Shown in pieces: positions 1 through 11,245 of a DNA stretch of 64,000 nt. Each line of letters starts with the position of its first letter. Position 1 is the first letter of the stretch. The translations under genes and the position numbers were made by a program. The notes below the pieces were generated by a model, which saw only the letters and a program-made list of their open reading frames with translations, had not been told where the DNA came from and did no database searches. The DNA comes from Gorsachius magnificus (taxonomy: Eukaryota; Chordata; Aves; Pelecaniformes; Ardeidae), in contig CM067086.1 of the NCBI GenBank assembly GCA_034008185.1, positions 33,377,007 through 33,441,006 of the forward strand. The letters run 5' to 3'.

Positions 1-1615
1 GAGATTTTGGTCTTTGGGAGGAATGAATATGAGCTTGCAGGAGTAGCACAGCTGCTACTATCTGAAACCTGCTGTCTCTTCTGCAGAGGTTGAAAATCAT
101 GACCCAGTCACAAAACCATGTGAGCATAACCTCCTGCAACCAGGGGGATTTTGCCTGATCCTGTGCAGGAAAATTGGTGGTAGAATCTCCTCTCCTTTTA
201 GGCCTACATGCCTACAATTCACAGGTTTTTTATGACAGCAGGCTTACCTTAAATATAAAGATAGTCAGTCTAAACCCAGATAGTAAACTACAGGCACTGA
301 TTTCAGACAAGACTACAGAAATCTGGAATCAGTACTCTGCATCTCTGTATGGCTGCAGAGTGCTTTGCAGAGGGAATATAAAGCTAGCAGTACAGGCTGA
401 AAAGATCTCCCAATTTAAAAGCAAAAGCAACCTTTTCTTGCACTAACAGTGGTATTACATTTCCTCATTAGAAGAATCACATCATAATTTTGATCCAGCA
501 GAAAAATATTTTGTTAAAGTTCTTAATTTATAAAAGGTTTCATATTAGGCTTTTGATTTCTGTGATGTCTTCTGAGAAGCTAAATAATCTTTGGACAAAC
601 ATAAGTGGTAATGACTTTAATGTTAATTTGTCCTTATGAGAAAAAAATCAAGGCTGAGAGGAGATAAGTGTCTTGTACAGAAACATCTGGCTTGAATTTT
701 GACCTGTTGTAAGGGTGGGAGTGGGTCCAGCTGTAACAAAAATTAGAAACAAGTCTTAAGGTGCTTAGTGGCTTTGCACCAGAGAGAAAAATGGTTCTTT
801 GAACTAATGCCTGAACTGAACATAGCTGAGATATGAAACCGTTGCCCTAGGAGCACCTACTGTCCTACTCCCCTGCACGGTCCCATGTTTGTCTGGTAAA
901 ACAATCCAATGCTTATCTGCTTTTTAGGAATAATTGCCCAGGTGCCCCCAGAGTCAAGATTATATGATAGCATGTGCATCCAGCATCTGAAGAGACATGG
1001 TTTGGGGCTGAGCCTTAGCACCCCTCCAACAGAGAGCCTGTAAAAAGCCCATGGCCATGCATGCTCCCTTTCCCCACTGACTCCTCAGAGCTGTACTACC
1101 ACGATGCTCCCTAGGAATGGCCTGGATGTAGCTCACATTTGTCTGCTCCAAGGTTTCTATTTCTTTCAGATGAAGAAAAATCTCTATTAGCCGTAATGAG
1201 CAGAGGGCCTAAACGGAGCAGGTGTACAGTTGTGGTTAGGTCTGTCAGAGGGCAACGACTGACTTTCCCGCTGACAACTTTGTTTCCCTGTTGAGGCGGA
1301 ACTTGCAAAACTGTAAAGAGTCACCGAGTGTTCGGGCCAGCGGCCGAGTGCGATGCCAAGGAAGCACAAGGGCTCACCTCGTTCATCCTTCCCTTTGTTA
1401 GCCAGCTTGGGTGTCATGGCTTATGAGGACTCATTGTTGGATGCAATTAAGTGTTGTGTGGAGGAACTTTTCTGTTTAAAATGAGGCCTCTGTAGGGCTT
1501 TGTGAAATCTTTCCAAAAATATTGCCAGATAAATCTTTCATGCTTGTAGGAATTTGAAAACCAATTTAAAAGAGCGTGAGTTAGTGACGTTATGTTTTAG
1601 AAGAATGAGAGAGGG
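1..1615. other. 5' flank, no gene recognised
   Basis: The DNA is mixed in composition with only short open frames and no recognised domain, exon pair or repeat. A 90-codon frame at 174-446 has no recognisable similarity and I treat it as chance. Confidence 0.6.
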
Positions 1616-1639
1616 CTTTGGGGGGGGTGGGGGGGTGTA
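1616..1639 (+). repeat. G-rich tract, possible G-quadruplex
   Basis: Runs of eight and seven G separated by one T (1620-1635) sit at the 5' edge of the CR1. The runs are long enough to provide four G-triplets with single-base loops. Confidence 0.5.
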
Positions 1640-2040
1640 TGCTTAGCCTGGAGAAGAGGAGGCTGAGGGGAGACCTTATCACCCTCTACAACTGCCTGAC
1701 AGGAGGCTGCAGCGAGGTGGGGGTTGGTCTCTTCTCCCAGGTAACGGGCTATGAGGGGAAATGGCCTCAAGTTGTGCCAGGGCAGGTTTAGGTTGGACAT
1801 TAGGAGAAATTTTTTCACCAAAAGGGTTGTCAAGCATTGGAAGAGGCTGCCCAGGGAAGTGGTTGGGTCCCCATCCCTGGAGGTATTTAAAAGATGGGTA
1901 GATGAGGTGCTTAGGGACATGGTTTAGTGGTGGGATGGCAGGGTTAGGTTAACTGTTGGACTTGGTGATCTTAAAGGTCTTTTCCAACCTAAACGGTTCT
2001 ATGATTCTATGATTCTGTTCTATGATTCTATTCTATGATA
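1640..2040 (+). mobile_element. CR1 LINE, 5'-truncated 3' end, sense
   Basis: The segment carries the standard avian CR1 3' sequence: GAGAAGAGGAGGCTGAGG, then TTGTCAAGCATTGGAAGAGG, then CTTAAAGGTCTTTTCCAACC and a TTCTATGATTCT-type tail expanded to several copies. The CpG-rich patch begins right after the tail. It looks fairly young (few differences from the consensus I remember). Confidence 0.93.
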
Positions 2041-2097
2041 TAGCGAAGCCTCGAATAAACACCCCACGGAGAAACCCACCCGCCGCGCCGCCGCCAG

Positions 2098-2112
2098 CCA
2101 CCAGGTGGCGCC
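2098..2112 (+). promoter_or_regulatory. CTCF-binding consensus match
   Basis: CCACCAGGTGGCGCC matches all 15 positions of the published core CCASYAGRKGGCRSY. It lies in a CpG-rich patch about 8 kb upstream of the presumed PLEKHH1 promoter. Occupancy cannot be seen from sequence. Confidence 0.55.
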
Positions 2113-2164
2113 AGAGCACGGGGCCGGGGGGTGGCGGGACGGGGCGGGGCGCGAGCGGCCACGG

Positions 2165-2199
2165 GCCGTTACCAACGGCTGCTGGCCGTTACCAACGGC
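2165..2199. repeat. Two tandem perfect palindromes, GCCGTTACCAACGGC
   Basis: The 15-base unit occurs at 2165-2179 and 2185-2199, exactly two helical turns (20 bases) apart. Each has 6-base inverted arms around ACC. Each arm contains a MYB-type half-site (YAACGG) on one strand, so four sites lie within 35 bases. Confidence 0.7.
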
Positions 2200-2317
2200 A
2201 GCCGGTCCGGTCCGCCCAGCGCCGCGCGGGCCCCTCGCCTCAGTCCTGCGGCGGTAACGAGCGTCCGAACGGATCCGCGTGGCCTTTCGTTCTACTGTGA
2301 TTTTATATAATACATTT

Positions 2318-2367
2318 ATGTATGCGTACGCATGGGTAGGTACATTATTGCACGCGTATGCATACAT
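2318..2367. repeat. Imperfect inverted repeat with nested palindrome
   Basis: Arms at 2318-2330 and 2355-2367 match at 12 of 13 positions with a 24-base loop. Within it, ATGCGTACGCAT (2322-2333) is itself a perfect palindrome. The surrounding sequence is AT-rich, a context that favours cruciform extrusion. Confidence 0.6.
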
Positions 2368-2369
2368 AG

Positions 2370-5300
2370 ATATATAACATTATCAATATATTTTATAATA
2401 ACTACAGGGGTAAAGGCACTTCTGACCGAAAGAAAACCCCAAGGGAAAGGTTGAATTGAAACACCCCAGTTTAAATAGCTAGAGGAAGCCCTGGCCGGTG
2501 GGACAGCTTTGCCCACGACTGGCTGGCGTGCTGAAGTCCCTCCAGTGCAGAGGTGGCCCTGTGGCTCCCTGGCTGAGCAACCCATACTTCTCCCTCTGCT
2601 CCAGAAAAAACTCCCGGAGTTGCACTCACCTGCTGTTGCCACCATCGTGATGCCAAGTGCAAATCCCCCTCCTCCTGCTCCTCGACCGGGGTTTCCAGAG
2701 TGGCCAGAGAACTCGCACTTCCCAGCTAACTGAGCACTTGCAGGCTGAGTTCTGACCTCCTACTGTGTGCAATTAACCCTAATTAAACAAATAATTGAAA
2801 ATTACCCGTGACATCTTTTGCAGAAGGTCCCAACTCAGTCTTGTGTTGGAGCTGCTTGAGCTGTTTTAATTAGCTGTCCATCTAGTGCTGTTCGGCATCC
2901 CGGCGTGGGTTTCAGAGGGCGCAGGGAGGCAGGGTACATCCATCCCTACACCAGGACTGAGGAGGTTACAGGGCTGCCCGAGGGCAGAGGAAGAGGCAGG
3001 GCAGCGACCTCAGCTTCAGAAGCTCCTTTGTAGGCTCACAGGACTCTGGGTAAGGGAGCACAGCATAAGGAAAGGGGTGGAAGTCTCTTGTATGGCGCAA
3101 TCAAATCCAGGTGCCATTGAAATCTACAGCTGAGGTGACAGAGTTCTCTTACAAGGATTTTTGCCTGAGGCAGTGCGTAGAGTGAAAGACAAGTTCTAGA
3201 TCAATCCCTGAGCCTCCCAGGGAGTGCTCATTGATAGGAAATGACAAAATAAAAAAAATAAATTAAGATGACATTTTCAAAAGTGGCACCTTTTTCAGGT
3301 CACCCTGTTGCAGGCACCCTGAGACCAGTTTTCAGAGGTACCCAACCCTTGAATTTCCCGGCACCTTTGAAAGTGAGCCAAGAACATTCTGCCCAGAGGC
3401 GGAGGCACACAAAATTAGGTTTCCTTTTTAAGATGCTTGTTGGCTGTGTTTGAAAGCCATCTTATCCTTTATCAATTTTACCCTTCCCCTCCTCCAGAAT
3501 TTTCTGGAAATCTTAAACTGCATCACAAAAATGATGCCAATCAGAAAAGCCACCCCTCCACCCATTCCCTCCATGTCCTTTCATCCTGGCAGCTGTGCTC
3601 TTTGGCAGTTGTTGTTGTGTGCAAGGGGGTGGGTGGGTATCAGGGAGGCAGGCAGGCACCTCCAAACTGCATGGGGAAGAGCGCACTGAGTAACGCTTGC
3701 CACTTTGGTAATGGAGAAGAGGGCAGGGTGAGACCTTCAGGGCAGTGGGTGAAATATTGGTGATGTGCTACTGTGGTGGAAAGACAGTGAATTTGTTCCA
3801 GGCACATGGATAGTTTCCCCCTATGGCCAAGATGAAAGGTTTGAGATTTTGTCCATGTGCTTCCAGATGTGACAGAAAAGAGGGCAGTGCGCACGTTTTC
3901 CCTGTATGTCATACCTGTGCGTGTGCTTGCATGCTGGGCCACGCGGTGCCACATCCTAGGCCCCTCCTCATCAGCGCTTCCTTCTAAACCCATCCAAAGT
4001 ACTACCAGACACTGCTTTCTTAGGCTGCCCGCTGACATCATTTGCCAGTGCGTTCCATTAAAACCAACTTGCAATATCATTTGCACCTGCCTGTGGCAGC
4101 GTGTAATACCTGCAAGCAGGAGTTACTGCTCTGAGCTGCTACTAGCCCTTTGGGAATGGTACAGCAATGCTCTCCTTGCCAACTTGGCAGGGGGTCAGTC
4201 CCTAGGATTGACCCTGGCACTCAGCAGTATGAAAGTGGGCTTATGTCCGTCCCTCCCCCCCCCACCTACAAGCACTATCACATCCTATTACTTGTCTTCC
4301 AAAAGAGATCTGTGCTTTTTCTGCTGTTTTTGTGGATCACCATGGAAACTGGCAGGAACAAAGCCATGCCAGGGAGCCTCAGTGACTGCTGTTCTCAGAC
4401 TACTTTGGGGATCTTGCTTGTGGAGAGACAGAGCCCTGTCACCTGCAGGTGACCCCTCCTGGGAGAAGCAACCAGAGGAATCTGGGGGGGGTTGTGTCTC
4501 TCAACATTTTCACCCACCAGGTGGGAGTGAAATAATTCCTCCCTTTACGCAATGCCTTGAGAAGCCTGAAAGATCCCAGAGCAGAGATCACAAACATATG
4601 GGAGCTGTGTGTCTGGCTCCGGTGTGAGACCAGGAAAGGAGCCAAAAACCTCTCCAGCTAATGTAGCCTCCTTCGTGCGCTCCCATGGAGGTTCCAGCAA
4701 TGGAGGCTCTGTGAGTAGGAGTCCTATGGCAGGGATCTGTGTTCTTCTCCACACCCCATCCTGACATCTGGCCAGCCAAAGCCCTTCCCACCGACTAGCC
4801 TCATCTCTTCTTACTAGTGTCTTCTCCCTGCCACTCCCAGCCAGTACAGGCCACCCTACTGGTTGTGGAGAGGCAGGGATGCTCCATCAGAGCACAGTGT
4901 TTTGTGCAGCCTCTCCTGCTCTGACCACAGAACTGCCCCGGGTGCCCATGGCAAAGTTCTCAGATCAGCACCCAAACAGAGGGCAAGCTGGGACCTACTT
5001 TACTCTTTACCAAAAGTATTCATTTAACAATTCTAGAAATGGAATTTCCCCCCAGCTCTACTATAGGGAGGGCACAACAGGAACAACAGGCCAACCCCTT
5101 CTCCTGGCCTACCCAAATCTCTCCCATCCAACAACTCTTTTCACAGCTCCAGTGGGGATCAGACATGAGTTCACTCCCCGTGATCCCTTGCGGTCTGAGT
5201 TTTTTTGCTGAGAAACTGGTTGCAGTGGTGGGTGGATGCAGAGCTATAATCAACAATGGCTAGAGGTCTATGCTATACCATGGTGCTCCCCTGGCAACCT

Positions 5301-8300
5301 GCAGCACACGCTATTGCCTCCTCAGTGCTCGCTCCTAGTAAACGTGTCCCTCAGACAGCTGATGTTTAAGAACTGGGCTGAAATGACCAGTCTGCCCTGT
5401 CACTGCTGTGGCTTGTCAGAGGTAGCAGGTTTTTATTTCTATTCCTTGGCCTGCATTCAAACCAGTAATCTATAATCTGTTCCCTGCTCCCCACATGGTT
5501 TGGTCTCTTTCCCTGGCACAGCTTTTTGCACAGTGCTTCCAGAACCAGCTCTGTAAATAGGTATTTGCCCGGCATTTCACAGGAAAGCTGGGGAAGCAAA
5601 ATGACCGTAGGCTGCTGCCTGCTTTGCCTGTGCTGCGCTCCTGGAAGCCAAACCTGCTGCTGCCGTTTGAGGAGGGGAGGAGACTCTCTCTTGCAGCAGA
5701 ACTGTGGCCATCCCTCACATGACTGGAGCTGCAGGAGCAGCAGGATCCAGCTCTCCAGGGTTCCTTTCAGCACCTTGTCCCAGCTCCACTCCCACTCTTT
5801 CTCTGCCTCCTTCTCCTCCGCAGGAGCAGCCAGGCCCCTCATCCTTAGGCCAGCAACATTCAGTTTTGCCAGTTCTGCTGAGCTGGCTCTGTCTGCGTAG
5901 TTGCAGCATCTGGGCTTGATAGGGTTTTTTTGTGAGTTACATCATGTATGGCATCACAGTTACCACTGTAGCCTGTGGACTCAGAGAAAGATTCAAAGGC
6001 ATGCTGTGGTACGTGGGAACCTTATGGGTGGCACAGAAGTCAATGTCAGACATGGAAAGACCACACAAAACAAATACACTTGCGAGGACTGTTTTCCTCC
6101 TCCTCAGCCTGAAGACTCCCACATGCTGTCCTCCTTTCTTCTCCCCTCCAGAACAGGAGGCACACAGAGTTTAACAGGCACGCACAAGCATGCTGATAAC
6201 AACCCCAAATTTATTTTTTAAGCTCCAGTTGTCTAATCTACAGTTTAGACAAACCTATGAGAATACAAGCACTAGAAAACATTAATTATTGTGAGAGATG
6301 TTAAATCTGTGTATTTTATAGAAGAGTAGTTGTTTGTCACAGAGTAATGGTAGTTGATGGCTTCTTAACCTAGCAGAAAAAGATCTAATGCAATCTGGTA
6401 CTTGGAGGCTGAAATTGGAGACATGCAGAGATGAAACAAGGCATGAGCTGTTAATACTGAGAATCACACCGGAGTTACCCCTGGGATGACTCCATAAGGA
6501 AAATGGGAATTCTCCATTGTTGTGCTTCATGCCAGTCAAGACTGTACATACAAAACATACGCCCTGGCTCAAGTACTGACTCGAATAGTACACATGAGTG
6601 TCTTTTATATCCTGTGTGTCAAGTGTGACGAGATGACCATAATGCAATCAAAACCAGCTGACAAAGTACTGGAGGGCAATGGTTTCCTGGCCCTCCCACT
6701 GGGTCCTCCCACAAGCAACTGGTTCGTGCACAGAGGTGATCCACAGCTGCCAGTCTCTATTTTCTGCTGCATGAACTTGTCATTGCCAGCTAGAAGAGAA
6801 GCAAGGCAGGGGTATGCAGGTCTGCATTGTCTCTGTCAGCACACCACAAGCCTGGGAGAAACAGAGTAAGGAAAGTAGGCACAAATGCCATTTTCAACAT
6901 CTTTAAGCCTCTAACGTAGGTGGAATTTAGAGAACTACGACATGAAGCCTAAGTTCCCTGTGGAGAGAGACAAGTACCTCAAACAGGTGTTTCAAGGCAC
7001 CGTCTTGGTTTTGTGCAAGATTTTGCCCACATAGGACTGAGCCTTCAGGGGGCTCTGACACATGGACTTGGTCTGCCTGCTGTCCTTGCCCCTTTGGTAA
7101 GTTTTCAGCAGCACTGTGTCTGCAACATAATGCTTTCTCCCACCTGCAGAACTATGACAACTTTGCTTGCTAGAGACAGAGTTTCTTCTGCTCTCATCTT
7201 CTGACACCTTGTTCTCATGTATCTTTTTGTCCTTCTATTTAGGTATCTTAGATACGGTGCTCTTTACAAAGCAGCCTGTGCCTGCTTTGCGATAACAGTA
7301 GTCTAGCAGTGCCAAGCTAGTCCTCTTGGATCTGCCAGAGAGTTTGTTTTGGCAAGAAGATATTTGCTGTTTACAGTAAATTTTATTTTTTGCTGAATGA
7401 TTTGTCTTCAAATTGAAAAGACCTGATACAGAGTGCTTGAGCAGACATATTAAAGATAACTGCCAAGGGAAATCACTTGAGAACTGTGAGATACTACTGG
7501 CTCTTCTTACAACCTTCTTCCTCTGAAGTCAAAACTATTTTTCTATTTGCATTTTTCAATAGAAGCCACATTTTTAAGTTTTTTTTTTTTAAATAATTTT
7601 GTTAAATAATTTAACAGAAGCAACAGAAGGCACAAGGAGTCACAGCTTTGTAGAGTATCTGTGTTAAAGAAATGGCAGCACATAGTTGTGTGAGTGCTGA
7701 TGTGGTTCTGGGCCTTCGGGGGTTAAAGCAAGGTGCGTGCAGGCAATTCTTGGGGAGGTACTTTGTGTAAAGTTCAGTGGCTGAGGAATGTCCTGGCAGT
7801 CAAGCTTCACTGCCTGGGAAAAACACAAGGCCAGATTGACATTTCAGTTAGTGATACAATCCTGTTGGCTTTGCTGGTGCAAATGAGAGAACTTGACCAG
7901 TGCCTTTAAAGGAAGAATAAAAATACCTCATAAAATTCAGATTAAGAAATATTGTGGTTGCCTGCTGTGGCTGAAAGGAGTCAGGAACAGGATGGGGAGC
8001 ATGAAGCGAATAACCCCTTTCCCCATTTTGTCTTTGGCCAGCCTCAGTTCAGGAGGGGACTCTGTAGAGCCCGAAGCTACCTTTTGCCCTCTGAAATACC
8101 TATAGGGAGCCACAAATCGTGCTGGTTCTGCTTGTTTATTACAATTCCTTGACCATTGGGAGTAATGATTAATACAGGCACACACGCAACATGCAGACTG
8201 TGGACAACTGGGAGTCCCTTCCACTGGGAATGGCTGGAGAAATCTCTTTGGGTGACACTGTCCCAACAGCTGGCTCCCTCTCTGCCTGTATTCCTGTCTG

Positions 8301-9990
8301 TCCCTGCTTGGCTGGCTGAATGGGAGAGCTCCTCGCCAGATGTCTGTTGCTTTTCAGTTCTTTGCCTGTCTCCACTTGGCTCTCTGGCCACCTCTGCATA
8401 GTGCTATCCTGCTCTCTGCCTGAGAGCAGCTCCAGCTCTGTAATGCACACTTTGTCTTTTAGCTAGAGAGGACAGCCAGCTTCATTCAGCCAAATTCCCA
8501 TGAAACTGGAAACGGATGAGAAATCTAAAGTGAAACAACCTTTAGGGAACTGCAAGGTCCACAGAGCCTTTGGAAATCTGACTACTTACTTGGATAATGA
8601 GGTATAGATTTCAGAGTCTGCCTTGAGTCACTCCATTGTCCAAATCTTGACCTTAAAGTTATATTTCAATATTTTACTCACTTAATCACATCACATCAGT
8701 AGTTTTATTTGTGCGTAGTAAGTGCTTTGCTACCCATTGTTTCTCTGCTGAGACACCAGTGCAAGCACATTGTCAATGTGAGGAAGGCGCTTACAACAAA
8801 AGTTTAATAAACAGCATATCTCGGATCGCGTAATATCTGTGAGCCACATGACCACACTTAAGGTCTTGTTTAACCATGCCTAGTGAAGAGTGCTGCTTAC
8901 AGTACTACGAGATAATGTTGTTCTGTTTTTCTGCCTGCTTCCTCCATAGCTTGTTTTAAGCCTGTGTATTTCAGACTGCCCCAGCCAAAGCACAGTTTCC
9001 GAGCATTCATGGATCTCTCATAATCACTCAGTCTTTTTGGTGCAGCCCTTACCCAACAAGCCACACTCACTTCTAGAGGAGACAAGACCACCTTTCATGG
9101 TGGCAAAGCAGGCCACGTCAAAGGCACGTGCAAGTCGGATGGAGAGATACACATCAGCACGACTGTCGTTATCCCCACAGTGATGTGCTTGATGATGGAA
9201 TACATAACAAGTAGCTGCTAAACCTGAACCAGAATGAATGACCTTTTGCTTTGAAACACACCGGTCTAAGGCCCAAAGCCCTGGGGACGTTTGATCCTGG
9301 AGACCCCATTTGGCTCTGGGCCCTTTTGCTTCCATGTGCCCACCCTGGTCTGCTCAATATTAGGAGACACAGGGCAGGCTCAGCCAGCCCGGGGGTGGCA
9401 GGGACTGGCAGAGGGCAGCAGCACAAGGCTGCCTGCACACACTCTACTCGCGCCCCGTGGCTGCCCTTCATAGAATCATAGATTGCCAGCTCTGATTGAG
9501 TAACATGGGTAATGTATATTCATATAAGTCAATATATATTCATATAAGGGAATGCTGTATGTAAAGTAGCTCAGTGAGTGGTGGCCCTATACCTGAATAA
9601 AATATTTCATGTGCTGTCAGCTGTCATTAGAAATGCTTGAAGCCCCAGACCTGTTTGAGCCATTTTGTGTGAGAGATGGCCCGAGTATGTGGGGCAGGAT
9701 GGTGTCCTCTGGTCAGGAGAGCCACCATACTAATTTGGTTTTCATCTCTATCCCAGTACCAACCCCATGCCCTGGGGCTGCCTACAACCAGTGGAGGGTG
9801 CTGGTGGAGGGTGGAGGGAGCCTGAGATGCTCCACCAGCCCCTCAGGGCTGCGGCTGGAGATTGAGGGCAGTATGGCACTGTGGATGCCAGCTCCCCGCC
9901 TGGGTGTTCCACAGAGAACACCGCTGCGCCTCAGGGCTGGGGATGGTTTGGGAACATTAGCTCTGAAGGCTGGGAGATGACTGCAAGGCG
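2370..9990. other. 5' intergenic flank, no gene recognised
   Basis: About 7.6 kb between the two CpG-rich regions. I see no conserved exon on either strand. TMEM229B, the neighbour expected upstream from mammalian gene order, is not visible as coding sequence. Several open frames of 100-256 codons exist but lack domains and splice context. A tiny CATAGAATCATAGATTG match at 9470-9486 may be a CR1 tail scrap. Confidence 0.55.
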
Positions 9991-10388
9991 GATCCCAGGC
10001 AACCAGCGCCCGACACAACACACTTGCCCGTCTGGCAGGCTCGAGGAAGCAGCCCGCAGCCGCCAGGAGCTCTGCCCAGGGCTTTTGCCCAAGGGTGCTT
10101 GGCAGAACAAGATGGCTGCCCGGCGCAGGCGGAGCGGGAGCGCTCCCGCCTGAGGGGGCAGCAGGCAGGCGCTTCGGGCGGCGCTGGGGAGCCCGGCCCA
10201 GGCTGCCCCGTCAGCACCGGCCCGTTCTCCGCACCCCCGGCCTCAGTGGGTGCAGGGCGGGAGGGAAGGGGGATGTCTCCACCAGGGGCAGAGCGCGGCT
10301 CTGGTTCTCCTCCTCCCGGGCCGGGCCGGCACCCGGGGCAGGGAGCTCCGCCCGCCCCACCTGCTTCGCCGCCGAGCCCGGGAAGGGG

Positions 10389-10414
10389 TTAAAAGCCCGG
10401 GGCGGGTGATGTCA
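10389..10414 (+). promoter_or_regulatory. TATA-like TTAAAA and CRE-like TGATGTCA
   Basis: The two motifs lie 12 bases apart in the CpG island, in sense orientation, about 270 bases before the exon 1 donor. The assignment rests on motif and position only. Confidence 0.3.
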
Positions 10415-10419
10415 GTTCC

Positions 10420-10681
10420 TGCGCTCCGCGGGAGGGCTGGCTCTGATATTCGAGCTGGGCTCTCCCGCTCGAAGGAAGGGGGAGAGAGAATGGGAAAGTG
10501 CTGAATGGGACAGAAGCCGTGCCGGGCACCTGCCTGCCACCCGGCGCCGCGCAGCCGCCCGCGGCGAGGGTCAGCACCAACGCGCTCCCCGCGGCCGCGC
10601 GGGGTCAGGAGCCTCCGGCCGCCGCTGGCTGCGCCTGTCACTGCCCTGCTCCGCCGGGGAGAGACCCTCGCGCCGGCCGAG
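10420..10681 (+). other. PLEKHH1: Probable PLEKHH1 non-coding exon 1
   Basis: The segment lies in the CpG island 5.8 kb upstream of exon 2. It ends at the strong donor GAG|GTGAGG (after 10681), the best GT site in the island in the sense direction. It contains a 4-codon uORF (ATG at 10490, stop at 10502) and directly after it a second ATG at 10505 in the same frame. If exon 2 starts at 16442, that second uORF ends GAT TTT TAG, 61 codons. The 5' end is a guess from the TATA-like motif; no transcript evidence is available here. Confidence 0.5.
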
Positions 10682-11211
10682 GTGAGGGCGGGGGGCGCTG
10701 CGGCGGCCCGGGCCCCCTCCTCGTGCCGGGGGGGTGTCTGCCGGCAGCGAGCCCGCGGATGGGGAGAGGGCGGGCGGGGGCTTCGGAGGGCTGCTCTGCG
10801 CGGGGTCGGCTGTCGTAGCCTTTCTCCCCCCCTCTTTTCTTTCCTCAGGGTGACGGTAAGGGGACTGACCCGAGCGTTCTGGGGGTGGCGTTGTGTCATC
10901 TCTGTTAATTGAGGTTTGCTGCTTAACATAAGTGGGCTTGCCTTCGGGTCTGGGACTTTGGCCCCCGGAGCTGCATGGGGGAGGTGAGGGGAGGAACGGC
11001 GACACGGGGGGAAAAATGCAGCCCAAGAGTAAATATAGGTAAGTCCTGCGGTCTCTTCCTGGTAAGCCTAGGTCTGCGGAGCAAGACCTCTGGAGGTGGA
11101 ATGGCAAAACCAGGAGCCCTCTTCCTGCCTTCTGGCACTTTTACTAATCATGCCACCTGCACTGATGTAGAGCGGATTTTTTTTTTTTTTTTCTTTCCCT
11201 GGCCCTTGCCA

Positions 11212-11245
11212 ATCATAGACTCATTTGGTTGGAAAACCTTCGCAC
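11212..11245 (-). mobile_element. Possible degraded CR1 tail scrap
   Basis: CAATCATAGACTCATTTGG followed by TTGGAAAACC resembles the start of an antisense CR1. Similarity is lost after about 35 bases. Confidence 0.35.

Larger units (their letters stand above)
2050..2300. promoter_or_regulatory. Small CpG-rich patch with CTCF- and MYB-like sites
   Basis: About 250 bases are strikingly CpG-rich between a CR1 tail and an AT-rich palindromic stretch. The patch holds a full CTCF core match, GC boxes (GGGGCGGGGCG near 2140) and two identical palindromes. It may be a small promoter (possibly of a gene leaving to the left), an insulator or an enhancer. No exon or coding signal is clear. Confidence 0.55.
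10000..10860. promoter_or_regulatory. CpG island, presumed PLEKHH1 promoter
   Basis: This block is very rich in C, G and CpG, unlike the AT-richer DNA on both sides. It contains many GC-box-like runs. TTAAAA at 10389-10394 could serve as a weak TATA element, and TGATGTCA at 10407-10414 is one base from a CRE. The position, just upstream of a strong donor and the first coding exon, supports a promoter. Long overlapping ORFs here on both strands are products of base composition. Confidence 0.75.

Noticed and set aside
3857..4627. 257-codon open frame on the + strand, the longest in the 5' flank
   Set aside because: It opens with GTG rather than ATG, has no recognisable domain, is rich in Cys, Ser and Pro from composition, and overlaps frames on the other strand. 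Without splice or similarity support it is probably chance. A translated search with no hit would confirm this.
1..10000. Search for TMEM229B exons (upstream neighbour in mammals)
   Set aside because: No frame on the - strand resembles this short membrane protein; if present the gene must lie to the left of the window, apart from a possible non-coding exon.
10278..10292. Second CTCF-like string CCACCAGGGGCAGAG
   Set aside because: It lacks one G of the core, so downstream positions fall out of register with the consensus.
10243..10929. 228-codon frame on the - strand in the CpG island
   Set aside because: Arg/Pro/Ala-rich and overlapping equally long frames on the + strand; expected in GC-rich DNA where stop codons are rare.
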